The position numbers and the translations under genes are program-made. A stretch of DNA of 64,000 nt, from NCBI RefSeq assembly GCF_902859855.1, contig NZ_CADIKH010000020.1, forward strand, positions 96,072 through 160,071, written 5' to 3'. The DNA is from Paraburkholderia humisilvae. GTDB lineage: Bacteria; Pseudomonadota; Gammaproteobacteria; Burkholderiales; Burkholderiaceae. A model generated the notes under the pieces. The model searched no databases. It saw only the letters and a list, made by a program, of their open reading frames with translations, and was not told the origin of the DNA. Shown piece by piece: positions 17,568 to 26,700 of the stretch. The first letter of the stretch is position 1. Every line of letters starts with the position of its first letter.

Positions 17568-19093
17568 AAGCTCTGCTGATGCATCCTGATCGCGACTTCG
17601 ATCCGGACCGCGAAATCGCCGCGCACGCCGACGACCTGGTTCAGGATCTGGCGCTTGACACGTTGCTTGACAGCATGGCGGCAAACGACGGGTTCTTGCG
17701 AAAGATTGCGCATGCAGCGTTGCTCGCTGCATGCGACAACGACACGGACACCGTATGCTACCGGCAAGCGATCCTGAAGGACTGTCTTGAACATCGCGCC
17801 GTCGTGGAGGAACTCTACCGCTTCACGGTCGACACGCTGGAAGCAAAGCGAACCCACTATTACGGTGTTTTCGGTCACTATCCTCCCGCGATCCTGCACG
17901 GTGCAATCGAGGTCCTGGGGATGTTCGTCGAGCGGCTTCGCACGCTAAAGGCGACAGCCGATACCCACGCATCCGGGTTCCGCTCATCAGGCCTGGAAAG
18001 ATTCTTTGAGATGGTGAAAACCGAACTCAGTGACGACTACCTTTGCAGTATCCAGCATCATCTGAAGGAAGCCCGGTTGAAATCGGGGGTATTGATCAGC
18101 GCCACCTTGGGGGAAGGGAACCGTGGCCATCGCCACGTGCTTCGGGAGCAGCTCGACAAAAGGCCACGTTGGGTCAGGCAACTGATGGACCCGAGATCGC
18201 ACGCCTATCGTTTCCGGATTCCCGAACGCGACGAAGCCGGCGCGCGGGCGCTGTCCGAACTGGAGGGTCGGGGCATCAATCTCATCGCCAACGCGCTTGC
18301 GCAGTCAATGGACCACCTCAACGATTTTTTTGTCATGCTGCGCACCGAGCTGGCGTTTTACATCGCGTGTCTCAGACTGCATGACCGGCTCAAAACGCTG
18401 GACGTCCCCTTATGCTTCCCGGACTTATATACCGTCGGCACACGCCGCCTGGCCTTCGCCGGAATATCAGACGTGTGCCTTGCACTCGAAATGGAGCACA
18501 CCGTGGTTGGCAACACGCTCAACCTCGACGACAAGGACGTCGCGATTATCACGGGCGCGAATCAGGGCGGAAAGTCCAGCTTCCTGAGAAGCGTCGGTGT
18601 CGCACAACTTATGATGCAAAGCGGCATGTTCGTGGCGGCCGAATCGTACGCTGGCGAGCACTGCAACGCTCTCTTCACCCACTACAGACGTGAAGAGGAC
18701 GTCACGATGAACAGCGGCAAGCTGGACGAAGAGCTCAATCGCATGAGCCGACTGGTCGACGCAATGTCGCCGGGCTCACTGGTACTGTTCAACGAGTCAT
18801 TTGCGTCGACGAACGAACGCGAAGGCTCTGAGATCGCGCGCCAGATTGTCTGCGCGTTGCATGAGAAACACATCAGGGTTTTCTTCGTGACGCACCTGTA
18901 TGCATTTGCACATGACCTGTACGAAACAGCGACGGCACGGGTACTGTTTCTGCGGGCCGAGCGACGGGATGACGGCACGCGCACCTTCAGGGTCATGCCG
19001 GGCCAGCCACTGCAGACAAGCTATGGCAAGGATCTCTACGACCAGACATTCGCCGGTAGGGATGGCGCGTCCAAGGATGTGCCAGGTGCGTGA
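17564..19093 (+). CDS. MutS-related ATPase, MutS domain V, second of a pair
   Basis: A 509-residue protein related in layout to its upstream neighbour. Walker A is GANQGGKS at residues 331-338, the Walker B region is LVLFNESFASTNEREG, and the post-B histidine is present in VFFVTHLYAFA. The N-terminal ~310 residues are helical and lack the mismatch-recognition domain, though a core/lever-like region (NALAQSMDHLNDFFVMLRTELAFY) precedes the ATPase. The differing ATPase residues in the two partners (His present here, absent upstream) resemble the asymmetric heterodimers of eukaryotic MSH proteins, but that comparison is inference. Translation is coupled to the upstream gene by ATGA. No nuclease gene is adjacent. 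Confidence 0.85.
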   Translation: MKALLMHPDRDFDPDREIAAHADDLVQDLALDTLLDSMAANDGFLRKIAHAALLAACDNDTDTVCYRQAILKDCLEHRAVVEELYRFTVDTLEAKRTHYYGVFGHYPPAILHGAIEVLGMFVERLRTLKATADTHASGFRSSGLERFFEMVKTELSDDYLCSIQHHLKEARLKSGVLISATLGEGNRGHRHVLREQLDKRPRWVRQLMDPRSHAYRFRIPERDEAGARALSELEGRGINLIANALAQSMDHLNDFFVMLRTELAFYIACLRLHDRLKTLDVPLCFPDLYTVGTRRLAFAGISDVCLALEMEHTVVGNTLNLDDKDVAIITGANQGGKSSFLRSVGVAQLMMQSGMFVAAESYAGEHCNALFTHYRREEDVTMNSGKLDEELNRMSRLVDAMSPGSLVLFNESFASTNEREGSEIARQIVCALHEKHIRVFFVTHLYAFAHDLYETATARVLFLRAERRDDGTRTFRVMPGQPLQTSYGKDLYDQTFAGRDGASKDVPGA

Positions 19094-19220
19094 ACCGGCG
19101 CCTCCGACCATTTGAGCGCGGCCTTCGTCCTGACGGCCAACCCGGCCTTCCGGCTATGACACGGTGCCATCGGGACACCCGCGTCTAATTCCCCCCGCAG
19201 TTGGCGTGGCATCGCCTCTT

Positions 19221-20405
19221 TTACTTTTGCTCGCGATTCGCCCTCAATGGAAAAATCAGCAGCGCCGCAGCCAGACCGAGCACTCCGCCGATCAGCGTCT
19301 CCCAAGCGCGCGCAAACAGATAGGAAACCGAGTGAACGCCGTTCGCGGCGAGCGTCACGATCAGGATGAATGCGAATGCGCCGCATGCGATGTCATAGCG
19401 ATCGGGCAATCCCATCGCGTAGATGATCATCGCGAGCGCCGCGAGTGACCACACGACGAGCGGCGCATGCTCGGCGAGCGGCAGGCACGCGAGACCAAGC
19501 GGCACGCCGACCAGCGTGCCGATAATGCGCCGACGCACGCGCTGCGCGGTGCCGCTCGCGGAGCCGGCGACGACATACGTGCAAGCGGTGATCGCCCACA
19601 CGGATTCCTCGAGCCCGATGAGCTGATTCAACGCGATCACCACGGCCGCGCCAACCGCCGCCTGCAGGCCCATCACGAACTCCGGCGGCCAGCGCCGCGC
19701 GAACCCGGCCGGCACCGCCGGAACCGGCGAAAGCGCCGCCAGCAGCGCAGGCCGCTCGGCCGGTCCGCTCAACAGGCGCGGCACAATCGACCCGAGCGCG
19801 GCGATCAGCACGGCTACGCCGATCGCTTGCAAATCGGCGGGGACGAGATTTGTGCCATATGCATAGAGTTGCCCGAGATAGATCTGCGAGCCAATGCCGC
19901 CGCCGAGTATGCCGAACCGTTTCAGGTAACCGACGCAGAACGCGCCGCTTACCAGCGTGATTTCCGGACCCACCCCGCCCACACCGGTCAGAAGCGGCAG
20001 CAGCGCGACGTAGGACGCCGCGCCGATGCCCGTCGCGATACACAATAGCGCGAGGTCCCGGCTCGACTCGGCGCGCGTGACACTCGCTTCGGACACGCTC
20101 GCCCAGAGCGCGAAGCTGGCGGCGAGCGTCGCGAGCAAGGCGCCCTCGTGCACGTCGCGCGTCACATCATTCAACGCACCGAGTGCGGCGGCAAGCCCAT
20201 AGGCCGTGACGAGCCGCAGTCCTTTTACACGGCGATGCGCGCCGGGGTCGACCCGTTCGAGCCACGCAAGCGCCGCCTGCCACGGCCGCACGAAGAAATG
20301 CCGCACCCATGCGGGAACCGCAAAGCGGCCCGCGTCCGCATGCGTGGCCTGCGTATCCCCGGCCGGGCGCGGTCGCGTTGCATCGAGCTGCTCACGATCG
20401 TCCAT
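19221..20405 (-). CDS. FUSC family inner-membrane protein, putative aromatic compound exporter
   Basis: A 394-residue membrane protein with about ten hydrophobic segments in two blocks (residues ~55-185 and ~270-390), the layout of bacterial FUSC proteins related to p-hydroxybenzoic acid efflux. The second block begins FVMGLQAAVGAAVVIALNQLIG and continues VRRRIIGTLVGVPLGL, which resembles the FUSC family pattern. The C-terminal cytoplasmic domain found in full-length AaeB-type exporters is absent, so this is a short form. The start MDDREQLDATR at 20405 is the most plausible ATG, but the binding site is weak and an upstream start cannot be excluded. The transported substrate is unknown. Confidence 0.75.
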   Translation of the reverse strand: MDDREQLDATRPRPAGDTQATHADAGRFAVPAWVRHFFVRPWQAALAWLERVDPGAHRRVKGLRLVTAYGLAAALGALNDVTRDVHEGALLATLAASFALWASVSEASVTRAESSRDLALLCIATGIGAASYVALLPLLTGVGGVGPEITLVSGAFCVGYLKRFGILGGGIGSQIYLGQLYAYGTNLVPADLQAIGVAVLIAALGSIVPRLLSGPAERPALLAALSPVPAVPAGFARRWPPEFVMGLQAAVGAAVVIALNQLIGLEESVWAITACTYVVAGSASGTAQRVRRRIIGTLVGVPLGLACLPLAEHAPLVVWSLAALAMIIYAMGLPDRYDIACGAFAFILIVTLAANGVHSVSYLFARAWETLIGGVLGLAAALLIFPLRANREQK

Positions 20406-20551
20406 GATGACGACACCGCCGGTAACCGACACAGTGTCTTTATAGACGCTTTGCACGTCATGCGGCAATGATCGGAAGCACCGCACCGGGCGGTGCGAGA
20501 CATCGCAGGCTCCATCGAGCGCCGGCGGCTAGCGCGCCAGCGCTCGCCTGC

Positions 20552-20959
20552 TCAACGCCGAGGCGGCGGGCTGCCGGCCTGCACGGCAAACGCGGCCGGA
20601 TTCAGTTCGATATGCAGAATCACGAGCCAGCGCTTCGGGCAATCCGCGGCGATCTGCAGCGCGCGCTCCTTGCCGTCCGTGATTTTCACAAAGCCCTGCT
20701 TGCGCGCGAAGGCGAACGCGCGGCGCGCATCGGCCTGCAGCCACAGCGTGAGCAAACCGCAGGTCATGCAGCTGAAAAGCCACACCGTCTGATGGGGCAG
20801 CGTGGTATCGATCTGCTGCGCAACGTACGTGAAAGCGCTGGTCAGCACCTGATTGACCGCAAAGGCAATTGCGATCACCTTGCACATGCCGCGCAGCATC
20901 ATCAGCGGTCGCGAGTAAACCATCAGCGTCGCATTGCGGCCGGTTCCATTGGTGCTCAT
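20552..20959 (-). CDS. Small membrane protein of unknown function
   Basis: A 135-residue protein with two predicted membrane segments (around residues 25-45 and 62-80; VIAIAFAVNQVLTSAFTYVA and TVWLFSCMTCGLLTLWL). The C-terminal half is soluble and contains ADARRAFAFARKQGFVKITDGKERALQIAADCPKRWLVILHIELNP. The start MSTNGTGRN is preferred because it overlaps the GNAT acetyltransferase stop by ATGA, which implies translational coupling. I do not recognise the family. Confidence 0.65.
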   Translation of the reverse strand: MSTNGTGRNATLMVYSRPLMMLRGMCKVIAIAFAVNQVLTSAFTYVAQQIDTTLPHQTVWLFSCMTCGLLTLWLQADARRAFAFARKQGFVKITDGKERALQIAADCPKRWLVILHIELNPAAFAVQAGSPPPRR

Positions 20960-21609
20960 GCTGCACGCGGAAACGTCGGGCACGGCAGCTCGAGGCGCCG
21001 CGACCAGCTGGCGAGCGTACGCGCGGCCACCGGCGGCTTGCTGAGAATCGCGCTGTCATAGTCGCGATCGGGAAAGCGCATCACATCGACCATGCGAAAT
21101 CCCTGGCTGCGATAGAAGTCGAGCAGATGCGTGGCCGGATACGGCGTATCGAGCGCGAGCTGCGCGTAGCCGCGCGTCGCGGCCCAGTGCTCGGCGAACG
21201 CGATCAGCGATTTGCCGATGCCGCGGCTTTGCCACGCCGGTTCGACACCGAACTGGCGCAGCGTCGCGACGTTCTCGACGCGATAGTGCTCGCAAAGCGA
21301 CTCGGCGTCGCGCGCATACAGGGTCATCGTGCCGACCACCTCACCACCGCAGACCGCGACGAAACAATCACCCGAGCGCGCACGCTTGCGCGTGGCGGAC
21401 GACGTCTGCCCGACGCACAGGCAGTTCAGTCCCATCATGCCGAGCTTCGCAAACGCGCGGTGCAGCATCGCGGTCAATTGCTCGTAGGAGTCGAGTGACG
21501 GATCGAAGCGCCGCAGGACGACGCTTCCCGGACCGCTGCCACGCTGCACGGTTGCGACGCGGGAAGGATTTCTATTCGAGTTTCCTGCCGCTGCGCGTTG
21601 TTTCTGCAT
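20956..21609 (-). CDS. GNAT-family N-acetyltransferase
   Basis: A 217-residue acetyl-CoA-dependent acyltransferase. The acetyl-CoA-binding motif is QSRGIGKSLIAFAEHWA, preceded by the strand ATLRQFGVEPAW. Strand VVGTMTLYAR and the C-terminal HLLDFYRSQGFRMV also match the fold. The first ~35 residues are a basic, non-conserved tail. The start MQKQRAAAG has TGGAGG at good spacing. It is coupled by ATGA to the small membrane protein downstream. The acceptor molecule is unknown. Confidence 0.88.
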   Translation of the reverse strand: MQKQRAAAGNSNRNPSRVATVQRGSGPGSVVLRRFDPSLDSYEQLTAMLHRAFAKLGMMGLNCLCVGQTSSATRKRARSGDCFVAVCGGEVVGTMTLYARDAESLCEHYRVENVATLRQFGVEPAWQSRGIGKSLIAFAEHWAATRGYAQLALDTPYPATHLLDFYRSQGFRMVDVMRFPDRDYDSAILSKPPVAARTLASWSRRLELPCPTFPRAA

Positions 21610-21718
21610 TGATACCTCCAGACTTCGACCGATGCCCGAAGTCCCTGACTTCAGTGGTTCGTTGTTCGATTTGCCGTTGGCTTGCCACTTGCGCGACGGC
21701 TGGCGCGGCGGCTGTCCG

Positions 21719-22603
21719 CTAGTGCGTCGCGCCCAGCGTCTCCGCGCGCAAGTCCTGCAGCGCGTCGCGAGCCTGCGAAAGCCGCTCGACCAGTTGCGCC
21801 GACGCGCGCGTGATCGGCATGCGCGTTTCGTCAGTGAGCTGGTGATCGAACGCGAGCATGGCTTTGATCGCCGCTGGGTTCGGCGCCGCGAACAGCAGCC
21901 GCAGCAACGGCACGAGGTTCGCGAACAGATGCCGCGCGTCGTCTTCGTGGCCGCCGCGATGCAGTTCGTGCACTTCGACCAGCAGGTCCGCGCACACATG
22001 CGCGCTCGCGAGAATGCCGCCCGCGCCGCCGGCGTCGAGCGCCTCAACGAACGCGTCGTCGGTGCCGCACAGCACGTTGATCGGCAGATCGCGCAGCGTG
22101 CCGAAGTGGTCCTTCACGCATTCCTTGATCGCGACGATGTTGTCGAACTCAAGCAGCCGGTCGACCGTGTCCGGCGCAATCTTGACGCCGGTGCGATGCG
22201 GCACGTCGTACAGCACGATCGGGCGCTCGGTTGCGCATGCAACCTGCTCGAAATGCCATTGCACACCGGCCTGATCCGGGCACAGGTACGCGGGCGGCGA
22301 CACCAGGTAGCCGGCGCAATTCCAGCGCTCGTAGCGCTGGATCTCGCGCACCACGTCGCGTGTGTCGAAGCCACCCGCGCCAACCAGCACCGGCAAACGG
22401 TCACCGACCACATCGAGCAGCGCCTGCAGCACGGAGATCCGCTCGCTTTCCGACAGTAATGCGGCTTCGCCGGTCGTACCGAGCGCGACGAAACCGCTGA
22501 TCTCGGTATGCAGGTAGTAATCAGCGAGGCGTTGCAAGCCTTCGACATCGACGTCGCCATTGCGGAACGGGGTGACAATCGGCAGCCAGATACCGGAGTA
22601 CAT
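21719..22603 (-). CDS. Dihydrodipicolinate synthase (DapA) family class I aldolase
   Basis: A 294-residue TIM-barrel enzyme of the DapA/N-acetylneuraminate lyase superfamily. The Schiff-base lysine is Lys160 in VAIKEC; the conserved GTTGE (residues 42-46), the Tyr in YDVPHRTG (residue 132) and Arg137 are all present, so the catalytic machinery is complete. Because it is not beside other lysine genes, it may be the housekeeping DapA or a paralogue acting on another 2-oxoacid. It is coupled to the preceding 113-residue gene by a TGATG overlap. Confidence 0.9.
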   Translation of the reverse strand: MYSGIWLPIVTPFRNGDVDVEGLQRLADYYLHTEISGFVALGTTGEAALLSESERISVLQALLDVVGDRLPVLVGAGGFDTRDVVREIQRYERWNCAGYLVSPPAYLCPDQAGVQWHFEQVACATERPIVLYDVPHRTGVKIAPDTVDRLLEFDNIVAIKECVKDHFGTLRDLPINVLCGTDDAFVEALDAGGAGGILASAHVCADLLVEVHELHRGGHEDDARHLFANLVPLLRLLFAAPNPAAIKAMLAFDHQLTDETRMPITRASAQLVERLSQARDALQDLRAETLGATH

Positions 22604-22944
22604 CAGTGCGCCTCTTTTGACGGGCTGGTCCGCTTGAGCGACCCGATCAGCGCATGCGGCACGGATCCGATCAGCGTATGCAAGGTGAAATCGAGGTCTT
22701 CGGGTGCGATCGAGAACAGTACGCGCACACCGTCACGGACGAGTTCCGTGCTGACGACGTAGACGCCCAGAGGCGAGTGCAGCAGCGATTTGAGTTGCGA
22801 GCGCGCTTCGTCTTCCGAATCTCGAAGCAGGGTGACCGGCAGGAATGCGCGCGACAGCGGGAAGGGGATGACGTTGTTGCGTTGTAGGGGCCGTGCAGAG
22901 GAACGTACGGAATCGGGGACTTCAGACGGTTGAGAGAGAGCCAT
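22603..22944 (-). CDS. Hypothetical protein coupled to the DapA-family gene
   Basis: A 113-residue soluble protein I cannot name. The N-terminus is polar; the middle holds NNVIPFPLSRAFLPVTLLRDSEDEARSQL and the C-terminal half alternates strands and helices (GVYVVSTELVRDGVRVLFSIAPEDLDFTLHTLIG). Its stop codon shares a base with the start of the DapA-family gene (TGATG), so the two are translated together and may act together. Confidence 0.65.
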   Translation of the reverse strand: MALSQPSEVPDSVRSSARPLQRNNVIPFPLSRAFLPVTLLRDSEDEARSQLKSLLHSPLGVYVVSTELVRDGVRVLFSIAPEDLDFTLHTLIGSVPHALIGSLKRTSPSKEAH

Positions 22945-23092
22945 GATTGGCGGTTAATCCCGCGGTGGTTGATCAAGACAGTTACGAGATTAGTCCTGCG
23001 GGTATAAATGCGGTGCAAAAAAGCGGCAGTCGCGCGAAAAAATACCGTGACGGGCACGACTGCCGGCAACGCAAGCGCTTTGCAAGCGCCTC

Positions 23093-23470
23093 TTAGCACC
23101 GTTTCAACTTGATGACACGCGAAATCTGACCTACCGTGAAGCTGCTGTTACGCGCATACGGTTCACACTCGAGCGGCGCCGTCAACGACTGTTCGGGCGC
23201 GTACTGGCCGACGTAGCGGAAACGGTCGGTTTCCGCGCGGATAAAGACCGGTATCGCGCCGGTCTGCTTCGCGAGTGTTCGGCCCGCCGCACGTGCAGCC
23301 GCGCCGCTGTTGCACAGGACCACGTCAGGCGCCTGCGGGTTCAGGTCCATACGCAGACATGCGGCAACCACCTTGCCGCGCTTGGTCGGCAAAAAGGCCT
23401 GCTTGCTTCCGCCGCACACCGTGTGAATATATTCGCGAGAATATTCCTTGCCGACTTCGAATTCGTCCAT
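23093..23470 (-). CDS. Small protein resembling a stand-alone ScoMcrA-like SRA domain
   Basis: A 125-residue protein consisting of one domain. It opens FEVGKEYSREYIHTVCGG, like the start of the SRA-type modified-DNA-binding domain found in McrA-like restriction enzymes, and ends PVFIRAETDRFRYVGQYA, matching the closing strand of that domain. There is no nuclease motif and no HNH domain. A good binding site (TGGAGG) precedes the ATG. The family call comes from pattern memory and is moderate in strength. If correct, the protein would bind modified bases or act as a regulator rather than cut DNA. It stands alone between the DapA-family unit and the T6SS island. Confidence 0.5.
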   Translation of the reverse strand: MDEFEVGKEYSREYIHTVCGGSKQAFLPTKRGKVVAACLRMDLNPQAPDVVLCNSGAAARAAGRTLAKQTGAIPVFIRAETDRFRYVGQYAPEQSLTAPLECEPYARNSSFTVGQISRVIKLKRC

Positions 23471-23763
23471 AAATGCCTCCAGAAAACCGCCGGAAGCGAT
23501 CCAGCTTCAGCGGGAGGCCAAGACAATAGCGAACTCCGCCTAAAACACCTGTAAATTCGATGAGGGTCGGAGTAAAGGATGAGTATTTTTTTAGTTGCGC
23601 GGTCTAGTTGGATCGCCCGATTCGTTTGTTTGACCTTCGAGATAAAGATCGCGCGTGTCGGGTCCGTCGCCGTATCTTTTGCCGACTGCCACGTGCCGCA
23701 AGCGGCCGGACTTCCCCCTGGGACACGCGCAGGCTGCGATACGGCGGGCTTTTTGAAATCCAT

Positions 23764-26700
23764 TCACTGGAATGAAGCCTCCATGGGAGGCAACGGAGGA
23801 AGCATCGTTGCCGCAAGCGCGTTTCCGGCCTTGCCGACCATGAAAATGCGCTCAGGCATCCGGAAGCCACGCAGTTTGAGCAGCTCGAGCGGTCCCTCGC
23901 CGAGCTGCGTACGCAACACATAGCACAGCGGCGCCGCGTCCGGCTGGTCCCACGTCAATTCATAACGGGTGCTGTCGAGCGGTTTGATATGCGCCTGAGC
24001 AAGCAGACGCAGGAAGGCCCAATCGCCGGTTGCGTCGAATGCCTGGCGCAGTCCCGCGTTCACCATTTGCCACATCAGTCCCGCGCGGCCATTCAGCCCG
24101 TCGCCGGGCCACGTTAGCGCCGTCCATGATTCCTTCTGGTTGAAGTAGACGATAGGCTTGCCATCGATACTCAGTTCCGTGCGCGTCACATTCGGCGACG
24201 GCAGCGCCATGATTTCGAAGTGGTATCCGGCGTCGCCCTGCGCGTAGGCGCGTGCGCCGACGTTGGATAGCTGGCGGATCGCGGCAAGAAAAGCAGGATC
24301 AAACCGCAATGCCTGCGGCGCGAGTTCGTCGGGCACCCACTGGTCGCCCTGGCGTTTGAGCACACCGGCCAGTTCAGTCGCGAGAAAGCGCGCGATCAGT
24401 CCCGTGTCAGGCCGCACATAGCGCCCCAGCTCCGCAAACGAGGCATCGGCGTTTGTTTCGAAGAAGGGGTAGCGACCGTCGAATGACGTTTTGAACGGAA
24501 TTGCAATGCTTGCCCGCCAAGCTTCGTTCAGGCTCGCGGCGGCCGGTTGCAGGATCGTTTGCCACGCGGTGTCGAGCGGCTGCACGAAGAGCGCGTCGCC
24601 AAAGCCGGACCACAGTGCGCCAAGGCTCGCCGCGGTCAGCGCCGCATCATTGCGCGCCTGTGCGAGTTCGGAAAGCCTGCCCTGGAACACGGCCTGCGCG
24701 AGCGACCGGGCCATCGCCTGCGCATCGGGACTGACGGCGATTTGCTGCAACTTCAGACGCATTGTGGTGGTCAGGGTCAGGTAGTGTGCGAGGCTGATGC
24801 CGTTTAGCGTCATCGACTCATGTGCGACATGACCGTCGTTGTTCGCACTTGCGCTTGAGCCGGTGTCGCCCATCAGCGCCAGCAAGGGGCCAAATGGCTT
24901 GTCGAGCGGGCTGACATCAGGTGCCCGCGTGCTTGCGCCGTCGCCGATCAGGCTCTGCGCTTTGCGTACGAGTGTGTCCGCCAGTGCTTGCGACGGGCGT
25001 CCTGCCTGTGCCTGGTACTGGACGGACTTCATCAGTGCGATTAGCGGCGACGTCTGTGCGTCGGCCAGGCGATTGAGCTGGTCGATCGCTTCGTTCAGGT
25101 TTGCCGCCGGTTGCCACTGGACGCTGTTGAGCATCCGTTGCCATGCCGCCGTGTATTCCGCGAAGTAGCGTGCGGTGAGGCGCTGTTTGAGCGCATCGCG
25201 GGCCCCTTCATTGTCGGTTGATGTCGTCTTCGTGATTGTTTCAGCGCCCCGCACCGCGACGGCGTTCGAGGGCCGCGCCGGCTCATTGCCGCTTAGCACC
25301 CAGTCAGCTCTGGTGCGCCGCTCGCTGGCAGCCTTGTCGATTGCGTCGGCGATCATGCCGTCCCAAGCGGCGCGGGTATAGATGCCGGGCACCCTTTGCG
25401 TGGTGCTGAACAGGCCGCGTGCATCTGTGCCGTCGAGCAGCATGGCGAGCGACGCATCGGCGAATTTGCCCTTCACGTCATCGAGAATCGATCGGTAGAC
25501 GATATCGTCACCGTTCGCGAGCCCGATCTGGTTGATGAGCGTGCTGCGCGACGCAGTGACGAGCGCATCCGATATGGGGATGCGCCAATCCGGGTGGGTC
25601 TGTAGATGGGTCGCGTAGAACGCGGCGAGATGCTGCGCAAGATCGTCACGTTCACCAGCCGACATACCGGGCGGCAGCGCCCAAAACGACACCAGCATCT
25701 TGTCGAGAAAAGCCGCATCGGTCCGCTGCGGATCCGCGAGCATCAGGTATGTCTTGAGCGCGTCGTAACCGTCCTGCCGCGTACGCTCGGTCTGCAACGC
25801 GTCGGCGCGTGTGCTGTTCATTTCGTTCAGGCGGGCTTCGAGCGAGCCGACCACCGGACGCTGCAGGTTGCGCGCGGCTACCGTTGCATAGGGTTGCCAC
25901 AGGGCTTCGAGCAGTGCGTTGTTGCGACTCAGGCCCGCGCCCAAATACCAGGGTACGCCGTGTTGCCGACGGTATTCGAGCGTGTCGATCCGCCGTTGCA
26001 GAGCGCGCTGCGCGCGCAGCGCGGCGGGTGTGCCGGGCACGGCGGCTAAAGCCGTCTCGGCCGTAGTGTGCGCGTCACGAATCAATTGCCGGTTGCCGAT
26101 GAATGAAACCGCCATTGCCACGCACGAGGCAACCGATGCAAGCATCACGCTTGCAGCCAACGCTTGTGGCAGGTGGAAACCAACACGCCGACCGTTGCGA
26201 TGACGCAGGCGGCGGCCAATCTCTTGCCACACGGGGACGAGCGCGAGCGGTTGGGTACTCGACATCAGCATTGCCGACGCGGAGTTTGCCCCGTGCTGTT
26301 CGGCTAAGGACTGTCGACTTACGGCAAGAGTCCCGTCTGCTGCAACCGGCACGGGAGCCGTGCGGACGCCTTCGAATACGGGTGCGAACATCACTCCCCC
26401 AAGCGGTGCGCGCGACCATCCTGACGAAACGAACGAGCGCCAGTCGTCAACTATCCGCTCTCGCTGCTTGCCGATATAAGCCGAAACTTCCGCGAGATAC
26501 TTTACCCAGCCGGAAGTGTCGCGCAGCATCACGCCGGTGTATGCGGTGTGCGCTTCGAGCTGGGCGAGTTCATCGTCGAGCAGGTCCGCGGCGGACAGCA
26601 TCGCACGACGCGTTCGTCCCGCCGTGAACACCCCGACTGATCGGAACCGCTCGGGCTGTCCGCCGCTCGCTTTCACCGCATGCAGGAACGTAAGCGGCGC

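Noticed and set aside
23579..23923. 114-codon plus-strand open frame overlapping the end of the IcmF-like gene
   Set aside because: Half of it is antisense to the IcmF-like gene and it has no ribosome binding site or family match; bases 23471-23763 otherwise show nothing clear.
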